Below are positions 16,950 through 24,036 of a DNA stretch of 42,857 nt, piece after piece. Made by a program: the position numbers and the translations under genes. Below the pieces are notes generated by a model, which saw nothing but the letters and a program-made list of their open reading frames with translations, did not search any database and was not told the DNA's origin. The number at the start of each line of letters is the position of its first letter. The stretch's first letter is position 1. Source of the DNA: Candidatus Peregrinibacteria bacterium Greene0416_19 (GTDB lineage: Bacteria > Patescibacteriota > Gracilibacteria > Peribacterales > Peribacteraceae); the NCBI GenBank assembly GCA_007375735.1, contig VMEW01000021.1, forward strand, positions 1 through 42,857, in the 5' to 3' direction.

Positions 16950-17204
16950 TTAACTTTCAGCTTTCAGGAGCCTCTCTTTCAATGTTCGGGAGAGTCTCTT
17001 GATCGTCGCCTCTCGCTTCCGGGCTTCGGAGAGGCTGGGGAATGTTTCGGTGTGGATGATCGTCACCGGCAAGCGGGAGCGGGTGTACTTGGCGCCTTTG
17101 CCTTCGTTGTGCAGTCGCTCGCGCGCCTGTGGGTCGATGCACGTGCCGGTGTAGAGCGAGCCGTCGGAGCAACGGGCGAGGTAGACAAAATGCTTCCGGT
17201 GCAT
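16950..17204 (-). CDS. GIY-YIG nuclease superfamily protein (UPF0213/YhbQ-like)
   Basis: 84 residues. FVYLARCSDGSLYTGTCID is the GIY-YIG motif in its VYL-LYTG form, followed by the conserved Arg (ARERLHNEG), GAKYTRSRLPV and the Glu in SEARKREATIK. This arrangement is typical of the small UPF0213 group, single-domain putative endonucleases of uncertain substrate. A minus-strand TACTAT at 17211-17216, 6 nt before the ATG, makes a leaderless start. The stop lies 10 bp from the convergent pilin-like gene. Confidence 0.9.
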   Translation of the reverse strand: MHRKHFVYLARCSDGSLYTGTCIDPQARERLHNEGKGAKYTRSRLPVTIIHTETFPSLSEARKREATIKRLSRTLKERLLKAES

Positions 17205-17248
17205 AGGACGATAGTACGAGTCGTCGCGACCACGGTCATGTGAAAGCC

Positions 17249-17275
17249 GGGGAGAGACGTTGAAATCGTCTCCCC
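17249..17275 (-). terminator. Possible terminator hairpin
   Basis: GGGGAGAGACG pairs with CGTCTCCCC around a 7-nt loop, with a 2-nt bulge. It lies between the minus-strand genes at 17292-17693 and 16950-17204 and could end transcription of the former. No clean T run follows. Confidence 0.4.
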
Positions 17276-17291
17276 CCCGCTCCCGAGATCG

Positions 17292-17693
17292 TCAGGGGCT
17301 TGCGAACTCGAACACATCATGCGTGACCCGCGTGACCGTATACCCGAACTTCCCGATCCCGAACTCTTCCGCGAGACCGGCCGTCAATTCTTTCAGGTAG
17401 TTGAGAAAGTCAGTGTCGGTCATCTCGCGCAGCGACTGCGCGCACGTGATGACGAGCGACTCCACGAAATTGACGATCGGTTTTCCTCCGCGCTCACCGA
17501 GCATGAGAGCGTCCCCCTCCGTCACGGTGAGCGGAACGTAGTACTCGCCAGCCAGCAGGCGTTCACGGGCCGCTTCCTCGAGGTAATCCATTACATCTCC
17601 GACCCCGAAGTCTTGCCCTTGTTCGTTGCTGAGAGGGAGGCAGAACCTCCCGACCAGTATCGAACTCGACATCAACTGCTTCCGCTGCTTCAT
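17292..17693 (-). CDS. Hypothetical protein with an exceptional Shine-Dalgarno start
   Basis: 133 residues from the ATG complementary to 17691-17693, not recognised. It is a soluble alpha/beta protein containing EEAARERLLAGEYYVPLTV, IVNFVESLVITCAQSLREM and LTAGLAEEFGIGKFGYTVTR. The start was chosen because GGAAAGGAGG (complement of 17701-17710) ends 7 nt upstream; an alternative ATG at 17699 would be only 1 nt from it. This is the one gene in the window with a strong Shine-Dalgarno site. Its likely promoter is an extended -10 TGTGATAAT near 17812-17820, giving a leader of over 100 nt. Both traits differ from neighbouring genes. Confidence 0.65.
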   Translation of the reverse strand: MKQRKQLMSSSILVGRFCLPLSNEQGQDFGVGDVMDYLEEAARERLLAGEYYVPLTVTEGDALMLGERGGKPIVNFVESLVITCAQSLREMTDTDFLNYLKELTAGLAEEFGIGKFGYTVTRVTHDVFEFASP

Positions 17694-17887
17694 GGCCATT
17701 CCTCCTTTCCTGCAACGCAGTGTGTCCTCCCCATCGACGATCGTGGGGAGCACGGTACTCCTCCCAGAGAAGCACTGCGCTCGCCACGGGTGTGAAGGAG
17801 CGGAGAGTCATTATCACAGAGCAGATCAAAAGCGCAAATGTTCCCGCCGCAGGATTCCCCGGCGATCAGTGTGTATACTCAAAATGC

Positions 17888-17965
17888 GGGTGGTTAGCTC
17901 AGTTGGTCTAGAGCGACTGGTTTACACCCAGTAGGTCACAGGTTCGACTCCTGTACCACCCACCA
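17888..17965 (+). tRNA. tRNA-Val (anticodon UAC)
   Basis: Complete cloverleaf: 7-bp acceptor stem GGGTGGT/ACCACCC, D arm GCTC/GAGC, anticodon stem ACTGG/CCAGT with loop TTTACAC (anticodon TAC), T arm ACAGG/CCTGT with TTCGACT loop. CCA is encoded (17963-17965). A TATACT -10 box (17875-17880) precedes it by 7 nt. The encoded CCA is also the first three bases of a downstream hairpin stem. Confidence 0.97.
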
Positions 17966-18053
17966 CGTAAAGGAGCGGAGCGAACTTTACGTGGGACGTG
18001 GCGACGTAGTCGCTTTACGTCCCTTCTTGGGCGCTCCCACGTGGCGCGGCCAA
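17963..18053 (+). repeat. Three-hairpin repeat module, copy V1, starting on the tRNA-Val CCA
   Basis: Hairpin 1: CCACGTAAAG (17963-17972) with CTTTACGTGG (17985-17994). Hairpin 2: GGGACGT (17993-17999) with ACGTCCC (18017-18023), inner stem GCGAC/GTCGC around GTA. Hairpin 3: TTGG-GCGC with GCGC-GG-CCAA (18027-18053). The same fold with different but compensated bases occurs twice next to tRNA-Phe on the minus strand. Confidence 0.85.
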
Positions 18054-18062
18054 CGTTATCAT

Positions 18063-18135
18063 CGTAAAGGAGCGGAGCGAACTTTACGTGGGACGTGGCG
18101 ACGTAGTCGCTTTACGTCCCTTCTTGGGCGCTCCC
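18063..18135 (+). repeat. Three-hairpin repeat module, copy V2
   Basis: A 73-bp sequence identical to 17966-18038, offset by 97 bp. It carries hairpins 1 and 2 and the left arm of hairpin 3. It is not preceded by an ACCA sequence, unlike the other copies. Confidence 0.85.
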
Positions 18136-18170
18136 CGTAAAGGGGACGTGCCCCCCACGGGGCTTTACGG
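18135..18170 (+). repeat. Related hairpin, partial copy V3
   Basis: CCGTAAAG (18135-18142) pairs with CTTTACGG (18163-18170), with an inner GGG/CCC-rich stem. It uses the same outer stem motif as hairpin 1 of the module but with an unrelated interior. It lies just upstream of the secG promoter. Confidence 0.65.
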
Positions 18171-18196
18171 CCCACGTGGCACCGCCACCGGAACTG

Positions 18197-18224
18197 TTGA
18201 TTCATAAGGCAATTGCTCTACAAT
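18197..18224 (+). promoter_or_regulatory. Promoter of secG
   Basis: TTGATT (18197-18202), 16-bp spacer, TACAAT (18219-18224). The predicted leader is about 14 nt without a Shine-Dalgarno site. Confidence 0.6.
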
Positions 18225-18245
18225 CTCGTCAACGTTCCTCCCTCT

Positions 18246-18461
18246 ATGACTCCCCTCCTCTGGATCCAGATTGTCATCGCCATCCTCCTCTCGCTGTGCA
18301 TCCTGGTGCAGCACCGGGCGTCCGGCCTCACGTCCACGTTCGGCGGCAGCGGCGCGGTGGCGGTACAGCGGCGGGGCGCGGAGAAGGTCATCTACAAGCT
18401 GACGATTTGGTTGTCGGTGCTGTTCTTCGGGCTGACGATCGTGGAATGGTTCCTGGTGTGA
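18246..18461 (+). CDS. secG: Preprotein translocase subunit SecG
   Basis: 71 residues from the ATG at 18246. Two membrane helices (about 3-21 and 50-69) flank a loop with HRASGLTSTFGGSGAVAVQRRGAEK. The GL-x-FGG-x-G segment is the hallmark of SecG. It is the small accessory subunit of the SecYEG channel and supports export. The next gene is an exported or anchored solute-binding protein, 31 bp downstream. Confidence 0.9.
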   Translation: MTPLLWIQIVIAILLSLCILVQHRASGLTSTFGGSGAVAVQRRGAEKVIYKLTIWLSVLFFGLTIVEWFLV

Positions 18462-18492
18462 TGCATTGTCCAATTCCGATACAATGTCCCAG

Positions 18493-20709
18493 ATGCTCCG
18501 TCGAGCTTTTCATCTGCTGAAGTCGATGTCGCGCCCGGAGCGGTGGGCGCTCGCCACCCTCTTGTCGCTGGCGCTGGTGAGCGGCACAGGGCTCGTGCAC
18601 ACCTTCTACATGGACAATACGGTGGTGGTGCCGACGACCGGTGGCACGTACATCGAGGGATCCGTGGGGCTGCTGCAGCCGCTGAATCCCTGGTTCACCG
18701 TGCAGAACGATGTCCACCGCGACATTGTGTCACTCGTGTTCGCGGGCCTGCTCCGGTACAACCCCCAATCGCGCAGAATCGAGGATGACCTGGCGACGAT
18801 GAAGGTGTCGTCGGACGGCAAGACCTACACACTCACTCTCAAGGAACAGCTCTTCTGGCATGACTCCACCCCGGACAACCCTCACCCGGTGACGGTGGAG
18901 GACGTCCTCTTCACCTTCCGGACCATCCAGGAGCCGGGGTTCCCCAATCAGCTCCTGGCCCAGAACTTCCGCGGGGTCAACGTCACCAAAGTGGATGATC
19001 GTGCCGTCCGGTTTGCGCTCGCTCAGCCGTACGGCTTCTTCCCCAGCAACCTGACAATCGGGCTGCTGCCGAAGGATGCGTTTACGGGTATTCCGGTGGG
19101 CAAGCTGGATCAGGCGCTCGACTTCGGTTTCAAGCCGGTGGGCGCGGGCCCCTACCGCTTCAAGGGCGTGGTACAGACGGATGTATCCTCGGAGATCACA
19201 CTGGAACGCTTCCCGCGCGCCCTCCCTCCCGAGTACCACCTGGACCGGATCGTGTTCCGCATCTTTCCGGATTACTCCACCCTGCTCGGCGACCTGCGGA
19301 CGCTGCAAGGCGTGCGGCTGGTTCCGCGAAACAGGGACGGCGACCCGCTCATCCCCAAGCGCTTCCGGGCCAGGACCTACACGCTCCCGCAGTACGTCGC
19401 CCTCTTCTTCAACCTGGACCGCAGAGCGCTGCAGGACGAGAAGCTGCGGCTCGGCCTGCAGCTGGGCACCGATAAGCAGACCATCGCCGACAGCATTCAC
19501 CAGCCGCTCATCGTGGACACTCCCCTGCTGGAGATCGACGTCTCGGACTGGCGGTATCAGTTCGATCTCACCGCAGCGCAGGGAGCGCTGTTCGCCTCGC
19601 GCTGGCACCTGCCGGAAAAGCTGCGGCTGCAGCGGCTCCTGGAACAGGATGAAGCGAACAAGGCCGGCGGTTTTCGCACGGAACCGGTCGTGTACCTGGA
19701 AACCGGCGCCGCTCTCAGCCTCAGCGGCTCCCTCGCTGCCATCGGGGCCGGGACGCGCATCAATGGCATCGCGCTCGTTCGCCACCGGACCGGCACCGGT
19801 ACCTGGGCAGTCGCCATTCCCACGGCCGGGGGGACCGGCACGCTCAAGATCGGCGAGAACCTGCTCCGGATGACCGACGATCGTGGCAGGACGGTCGATT
19901 CGTTCTACCTGCAGCGCTTCGCCAGCCGTGACCAGTATCAGCGTGCCATGGAAGAACGGCGGCTGGTCATCGCGTTCCTCCAGGGCAGGGGAGGTACCGT
20001 GCCGGCTCAGGACCGCATCACGCCTGAGAGGCTCTTCCTCGATCGCGGTTTCCTGCGGTTGCGCCGGGGCGAGGACCCCGTCAGCGCGCGACGCAATGAC
20101 CGGGACGAACCGCTGCAACTGACACTCCTCACGAGCGGCGCCCCTCCGGAGTATCGCCAGGTGGCCGAACAAATGCAGGAACAATGGGCCAGGTTGGGCG
20201 TGCAGGTGACGATCGAGATCCCCGCCTCCCGCGATGCGCTGCAGGAACGCTTGCTCCGGCGCGACTACGATCTGGTGCTCTTCGGCCAGTCGTTGCTCGA
20301 TAATCTCGACAGCTACCCGTACTGGCACAGCAGCGGCATGCAGAAGCTGACGGGGAACGCGGGCGACCTCCGCAGAGATGCCTACAATTTGTCTCAGTAT
20401 GTCTCGTTCAAGGCCGATTCGCTGCTCGACACCGTCCGGCGCACGGGGAACGAGAAGGAGCGGACCGATGCGCTCAAGCAGCTGCGCGATGTCCTCAAGC
20501 AGGACGTTCCGGCCATCTTCCTCTACTCCCCCGTCTACACGTTCGCACATCACCAGCGCATCCGCGGCATCGATCTGGGGAGCCTGTCCCTCCACAGCGA
20601 CCGCTTCCTGACCCTGAGCCAGTGGTACGTGAAGGAACACCGGCAGTTCGTCGAGGGCAAGAACTGGTGGTCACTGTTCCCGTGGCTGCGTTCACTCATC
20701 GAAGGGTGA
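18493..20709 (+). CDS. ABC transporter substrate-binding protein, family 5 (oligopeptide type)
   Basis: 738 residues from the ATG at 18493, which a TACAAT box precedes by 7 nt. An uncleaved signal anchor (about residues 21-41, LATLLSLALVSGTGLVHTF) is followed by the SBP family 5 fold: GGTYIEGSVGLLQPLNP, DIVSLVFAGLLRYNP, TYTLTLKEQLFWHD, VTVEDVLFTFRTIQ and later PLQLTLLTSG with QEQWARLGVQVTIE. There is no lipobox cysteine. A long insert around residues 360-500 makes it larger than typical OppA/DppA (about 540 residues). No permease or ATPase gene is nearby, so it may act as a stand-alone binding protein or use components elsewhere. It presumably binds peptides or similar ligands. Confidence 0.88.
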   Translation: MLRRAFHLLKSMSRPERWALATLLSLALVSGTGLVHTFYMDNTVVVPTTGGTYIEGSVGLLQPLNPWFTVQNDVHRDIVSLVFAGLLRYNPQSRRIEDDLATMKVSSDGKTYTLTLKEQLFWHDSTPDNPHPVTVEDVLFTFRTIQEPGFPNQLLAQNFRGVNVTKVDDRAVRFALAQPYGFFPSNLTIGLLPKDAFTGIPVGKLDQALDFGFKPVGAGPYRFKGVVQTDVSSEITLERFPRALPPEYHLDRIVFRIFPDYSTLLGDLRTLQGVRLVPRNRDGDPLIPKRFRARTYTLPQYVALFFNLDRRALQDEKLRLGLQLGTDKQTIADSIHQPLIVDTPLLEIDVSDWRYQFDLTAAQGALFASRWHLPEKLRLQRLLEQDEANKAGGFRTEPVVYLETGAALSLSGSLAAIGAGTRINGIALVRHRTGTGTWAVAIPTAGGTGTLKIGENLLRMTDDRGRTVDSFYLQRFASRDQYQRAMEERRLVIAFLQGRGGTVPAQDRITPERLFLDRGFLRLRRGEDPVSARRNDRDEPLQLTLLTSGAPPEYRQVAEQMQEQWARLGVQVTIEIPASRDALQERLLRRDYDLVLFGQSLLDNLDSYPYWHSSGMQKLTGNAGDLRRDAYNLSQYVSFKADSLLDTVRRTGNEKERTDALKQLRDVLKQDVPAIFLYSPVYTFAHHQRIRGIDLGSLSLHSDRFLTLSQWYVKEHRQFVEGKNWWSLFPWLRSLIEG

Positions 20710-20819
20710 CCAGCTCGCCGACGGACAAAACGCATTGACGATCTATAACAAATATTCTTCTTTCATGTTTGTCTCCGTTCGCTCATCCGCCATCACCCAT
20801 GGTGCCGAAGTGAGCTCCA

Positions 20820-20848
20820 TTGACGCGAAAAGCCCATATCAGTACACT
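20820..20848 (+). promoter_or_regulatory. Promoter of rplI
   Basis: TTGACG (20820-20825), 17-bp spacer, TACACT (20843-20848), one of the best consensus matches in the window. It predicts a leader of about 50 nt before rplI, longer than for most genes here. No Shine-Dalgarno site is visible in it. Confidence 0.6.
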
Positions 20849-20906
20849 CCCTTGGCTCTCGAAAGCGTCAGGATGACGGGCTTCGCGCGTCGTACGTACC
20901 GACACT

Positions 20907-21356
20907 ATGGAAATCCTCCTCTTGGAAGATATCAACGGCATCGGCAAGAAGAACGACCTGCTCATCGTGGGGGACGGCTTTGCGCTCAATTTCCTCCTCC
21001 CGCAGCGGAAGGCCCTGGTGGCCACCCCCACCGTCCGCAAGCGCTACGCGGAGCAGATCCGACGGAGGGCCGAGGAGAAGGAGCGCGAGAAGCAGACCCA
21101 GCAGCAGGCTGCCCAGGCGCTCGCAGGCAAGTCGATCACCTTCATCCGCAAGGCCACCAAGGCCGGCAAGCTCTACGGGGCGATCTCAGAAGAGAACATC
21201 GCTGCGGCACTGGCGGAACAACTGCAAATCACCTTCCCGGCCGGCGACGTGCAGATCGCCGACCCCATCAAGGCCGTCGGCTCCTTCAAGGTCACCCTCG
21301 CAGTCGGCGCGCAGACCTACCCACTCACGGTGAACGTGAAGGCGGAGGGGAAGTGA
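20907..21356 (+). CDS. rplI: 50S ribosomal protein bL9
   Basis: 149 residues, normal length. The N-terminal domain has the conserved MEILLLEDINGIGKKNDLL and GDGFALNFLLPQRKAL segments. The long connecting helix (about 45-75, rich in Arg, Glu and Gln) and the C-terminal domain with GKLYGAISEENIAAAL are complete. It binds domain V of 23S rRNA and protrudes from the large subunit. Several CPR lineages lack bL9, so its presence helps place the organism. The gene stands alone, without rpsF, ssb or rpsR neighbours. Confidence 0.96.
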   Translation: MEILLLEDINGIGKKNDLLIVGDGFALNFLLPQRKALVATPTVRKRYAEQIRRRAEEKEREKQTQQQAAQALAGKSITFIRKATKAGKLYGAISEENIAAALAEQLQITFPAGDVQIADPIKAVGSFKVTLAVGAQTYPLTVNVKAEGK

Positions 21357-21366
21357 GTGTCATGCT

Positions 21367-22689
21367 TCACCGGTCCAACAGGTGTTGCAGGGACCTGATC
21401 GCTTCGGCGATATCAGTTTCACGGGGAGTTGTCAGTACTAGGTCGGCAGACACCGGCTCGATGGCCAGGGATGCCGATTCAACGGGTTGGATGTCCTGTC
21501 CGAATATCATGGCGTAGTCGTACACCTGGTTCCTAACCGACCATACGACGTCAGTCACGATCTGTTTCTGCACATCTGGAGAAAATTTATTCGATGGGGT
21601 GCCGAAGTAGATGCTCTTCCCCCAGGCTTTCTCGAGGGAGAGGATCTGCCCCACGTCCGTGTACGCCTGACCGTTCAATTCGTGGTTGATGCGTGTGCGA
21701 GCATTCTGGACCTGCAGGAACCACTCGAGCCCGTTGCCGCACTCGATCGCGTAGGGATTCTGGACACCCTCCAGATCATCGAACAGGTAGTACCTGCCGT
21801 AGTACTGCGGATCGAACTCATGCAGAAAAGGGCCGTAGTACACCTTCGAGGGCGCTTCCTTGTCCGGCTTCGTGTGGAAGCGCGCACGGTACTCAGCTGG
21901 ATTGGGGTGGCCTTCGCCCAAGATCTCGCGTAGCGTGTAGTCGGCGGTCCGCGAGTATCGGATAGGCTCCATGCGTGTCCGGTGAAAGGCGGCGAGAGGT
22001 GCGATCAGCGTAGGATCAAAAGTTCCCTCATGCACCTCCGGCAGCCGCGATAATGCTTCTGCGAGTAGGGGCGGTGGCGTTTCCCCGTCGGTGCCCAGCC
22101 CGAATACTCCGTACACGATCGGACAGACACTGCGTTCCTGCAGGGCCCGGAGAGCGACCAGCATGTAGCCGTCCATCATGGGCGACAGCACGTGATGGTT
22201 TTCCGGAACGGCGATGAAGTCGCCGCCGATGTCGCAAGCGAGCACCAGATCGTGCGAGCCTGCTGCCGTAAACTGCGCCAGTGCTTCGGCCATCCCCCTC
22301 GATCCGCTCTTCATGGAGATACCGAGCACGCGGTCGATACCAAAATCCTCCGCGAACTGCGCCAGCACACGTTCCGGGAACTGGGTCATCAGCTTTCCCT
22401 GCACGGATCGCTGCGTGTGCGGCGTGATTTCGTGGATGAGGGGGTGTGGTGTTGGTTCGGCATAGTGGTAGTCGAGGCAGTCGGGAAGGACCGCCATCAC
22501 CGACACGCGCTCCGGATGAAAATCAAAATCCCGTTGCAGTTGTTTCTGCAGCAAGAGAGTCGAGACTGCATCATTCCCGCCGCCGACGCCCAGAACGAGC
22601 GGGTGTTTGGATCGGCTGAGCTTTTCACGCAGCCGTTCCTGCAATGCATAGTTCTGTTCAATGGAACGCACGAAAGCATATTCGTTCAT
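21367..22689 (-). CDS. DUF1152-family protein
   Basis: 440 residues. The N-terminal HPLVLGVGGGNDAVSTLLL is a glycine-rich nucleotide-binding-like loop. Later LVLACDIGGDFIAVPE and SPMMDGYMLVALRAL match the pattern of DUF1152 proteins, which have no established function. The C-terminal half (GPFLHEFDPQYYGRYYLFDD, YGMI-like FGQDIQP) is family-specific and unfamiliar. It is soluble with no signal peptide. Upstream, TTGACA occurs as a direct repeat in the AT-rich stretch at 22700-22722, but no clearly spaced -10 was fixed. Its end is 10 bp from the convergent rplI gene. Confidence 0.7.
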   Translation of the reverse strand: MNEYAFVRSIEQNYALQERLREKLSRSKHPLVLGVGGGNDAVSTLLLQKQLQRDFDFHPERVSVMAVLPDCLDYHYAEPTPHPLIHEITPHTQRSVQGKLMTQFPERVLAQFAEDFGIDRVLGISMKSGSRGMAEALAQFTAAGSHDLVLACDIGGDFIAVPENHHVLSPMMDGYMLVALRALQERSVCPIVYGVFGLGTDGETPPPLLAEALSRLPEVHEGTFDPTLIAPLAAFHRTRMEPIRYSRTADYTLREILGEGHPNPAEYRARFHTKPDKEAPSKVYYGPFLHEFDPQYYGRYYLFDDLEGVQNPYAIECGNGLEWFLQVQNARTRINHELNGQAYTDVGQILSLEKAWGKSIYFGTPSNKFSPDVQKQIVTDVVWSVRNQVYDYAMIFGQDIQPVESASLAIEPVSADLVLTTPRETDIAEAIRSLQHLLDR

Positions 22690-22777
22690 AATTTATGTTT
22701 GTCAACGTTTGTCAAATCCAGTCTTCATGCTTCAAATAATCACAGCGGACGGCTAGGATAGATGGGTCCGGACATAT

Positions 22778-22932
22778 GGTCGAGTGGCTCCCACCTTCGC
22801 CCTTCGGGGATTCCCACTTCGCTCTGCGGAGCTTCGAGGGACAAGACGGTGGACAGGCAGCTGCCTAGGTATGCGGCACATGCCGTGATAGACAAGTGCA
22901 TGCGATGCAATTGAGGATTATTGTCACTCGTC
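22778..22932 (+). repeat. tRNA-5'-end-bounded element A upstream of tRNA-Ile
   Basis: It begins with GGTCGAGTGGCTC (22778-22790), which matches the first 13 nt of the tRNA-Ile downstream (22933-22945) at 11 positions, and runs 155 bp to the tRNA. The interior shares ordered blocks with element B upstream of tRNA-Phe: CTCCCACCTTCGCC, CCCACTTCGC, CTTCGAGGG, ACGGTGG, CAGGCAG and GTGATAGACAAG. CCCACC and GGTGG blocks can pair. Confidence 0.75.
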
Positions 22933-23009
22933 GGGCGAGTAGCTCAGTTGGTTAGAGCACAGGACTTATAAACCTGTGGTCGGTGGTTCAAATCCACCCT
23001 CGCCCACCA
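22933..23009 (+). tRNA. tRNA-Ile with anticodon UAU
   Basis: Acceptor GGGCGAG/CTCGCCC, D arm GCTC/GAGC, anticodon arm CAGGA-CTTATAA-ACCTG, T arm GGTGG/CCACC with TTCAAAT loop, CCA encoded. The anticodon read from the loop is TAT (codon AUA). The last anticodon-stem pair is A-A. Most bacteria read AUA with a lysidine-modified CAU tRNA, so this identity is unusual. Confidence 0.9.
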
Positions 23010-23180
23010 TTCGACTCGGCCCTTCGGTGCCTCGCTCATGGTCCTCGCGCTCTGGCGCTCGGGCCACGACTTCGCCGATGTCGAATGACCCTGAGCGGAG
23101 CCGCAGCGGAGTCGAAGGGCCCTCTTCCTTTCCACGGCGAAGCTCGCAAGCGAAGCCGGGCAAATCCACCCTCGCCCACC
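22989..23180 (+). repeat. 20-bp direct repeats of the tRNA-Ile 3' end flanking a 152-bp insert
   Basis: CAAATCCACCCTCGCCCACC occurs at 22989-23008 (T arm to CC of the CCA) and again, perfectly, at 23161-23180. The pitch is 172 bp. The insert starts with ATTCGAC, contains GTCGAAT near 23079 and a GGCCCTTCG/CGAAGGGCC inverted repeat, and holds no gene. The arrangement resembles attL/attR around a minimal integrated element. Confidence 0.85.
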
Positions 23181-23199
23181 GCAATTTGAAGGAGCTTGC

Positions 23200-23925
23200 T
23201 TACCCGGCTTTGAACTTGCCTATCGTGCCCTTCAGAACTTCGATGGTCACCGTTTCCACGGCGTCGAGATCGCAGGGGAATGAGTGGGCAATACTCTTTT
23301 TCTTCGCATTACCAACCGCCACGCGCACGCTGGGAGGGAGCTGAACCGATCGGGATAGGAGGATCTCGCGGAGATCCCCCTCTATGCCGCGCAAGATTGT
23401 CGTCAGGCGATCGGCGCAAATGGCGTTCCTGTCTGGCGCACGGAGCATGAGTGACACGCGCACGTCTTTCGCTACGGGGTTCTCCTTCCTCTTCGGCATC
23501 TTCGCGAGGTCTTGCAGCTGCTCGCGAGTAAGAGGCTCCGGAGCGAAGGTGACGCCCAGTTGGCGGATCGATGTGAGGGGGATCGGGAGACTGCCTCCGC
23601 CGGCATCGTTGCTCGTCGTCAGGAAGAGCCGGAAGAGCGGCATTCTCGTCTTCGGGTCAGCGGTCATGATGATCTTGCTCAATTCCGCCCGGTACTTATT
23701 CCCGAGCAGAGATACGTCCATAGTGCCGCGTGTCGACGGGCGAATGCCCTCCACGGTGATTATTGCGTCCCCCATGCAGTGATCCCGCTCAGGTTTGATC
23801 CACTCGATCTTCATGGCTCCTTGCGGGGATGTCGGCGTTCCCACCTTCTTTTCCTGCCCGTGCTCGATGCCCGCGATTGTGAGGCCGCAGGATGCCGCCA
23901 GTGCGAGGAGGGGGGAAGTGCGCAT
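23200..23925 (-). CDS. Exported hypothetical protein
   Basis: 241 residues, not recognised. The N-terminus MRTSPLLALAASCGLTIAG is a short signal sequence. Cys13 after LAAS could act as a lipoprotein cysteine, though the box is not ideal. The mature part is rich in beta strands and contains two segments that look like repeats around ITVEGIRPSTRGTMDVSLLG and VRVSLMLRAPDRNAICADRL. TACGAT at the minus-strand position complementary to 23935-23940 lies 9 nt before the ATG. It probably faces the outside of the cell. The stop lies 19 bp from the tRNA-Ile repeat copy. Confidence 0.65.
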   Translation of the reverse strand: MRTSPLLALAASCGLTIAGIEHGQEKKVGTPTSPQGAMKIEWIKPERDHCMGDAIITVEGIRPSTRGTMDVSLLGNKYRAELSKIIMTADPKTRMPLFRLFLTTSNDAGGGSLPIPLTSIRQLGVTFAPEPLTREQLQDLAKMPKRKENPVAKDVRVSLMLRAPDRNAICADRLTTILRGIEGDLREILLSRSVQLPPSVRVAVGNAKKKSIAHSFPCDLDAVETVTIEVLKGTIGKFKAG

Positions 23926-24036
23926 CGGCTACATATCGTAGCGCATGCGTTATGGGTGCGACAGACTTTCGATCCTTCGACTGAGGCGGCCTCTTGTCAC
24001 GAGGCATTGGACTAGAAGGTGATCTTCTCTTCATCG

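Noticed and set aside
17966..18135. Possible CRISPR array after tRNA-Val
   Set aside because: Only two identical 73-bp units, each internally palindromic, with no uniform spacers and no cas genes. Fits hairpin modules.
18730..20640. Very long open frame antisense to the solute-binding protein gene
   Set aside because: It mirrors the codon structure of a clear gene in GC-rich DNA, has low-complexity composition and no family motif.
20765..21517. Plus-strand frame with ATG at 20765 preceded by TATTCT at leaderless spacing
   Set aside because: It overlaps rplI completely in another frame and gives an Arg/Gly/His-rich sequence without recognisable fold. The promoter-like element may be real, but the frame is not supported.
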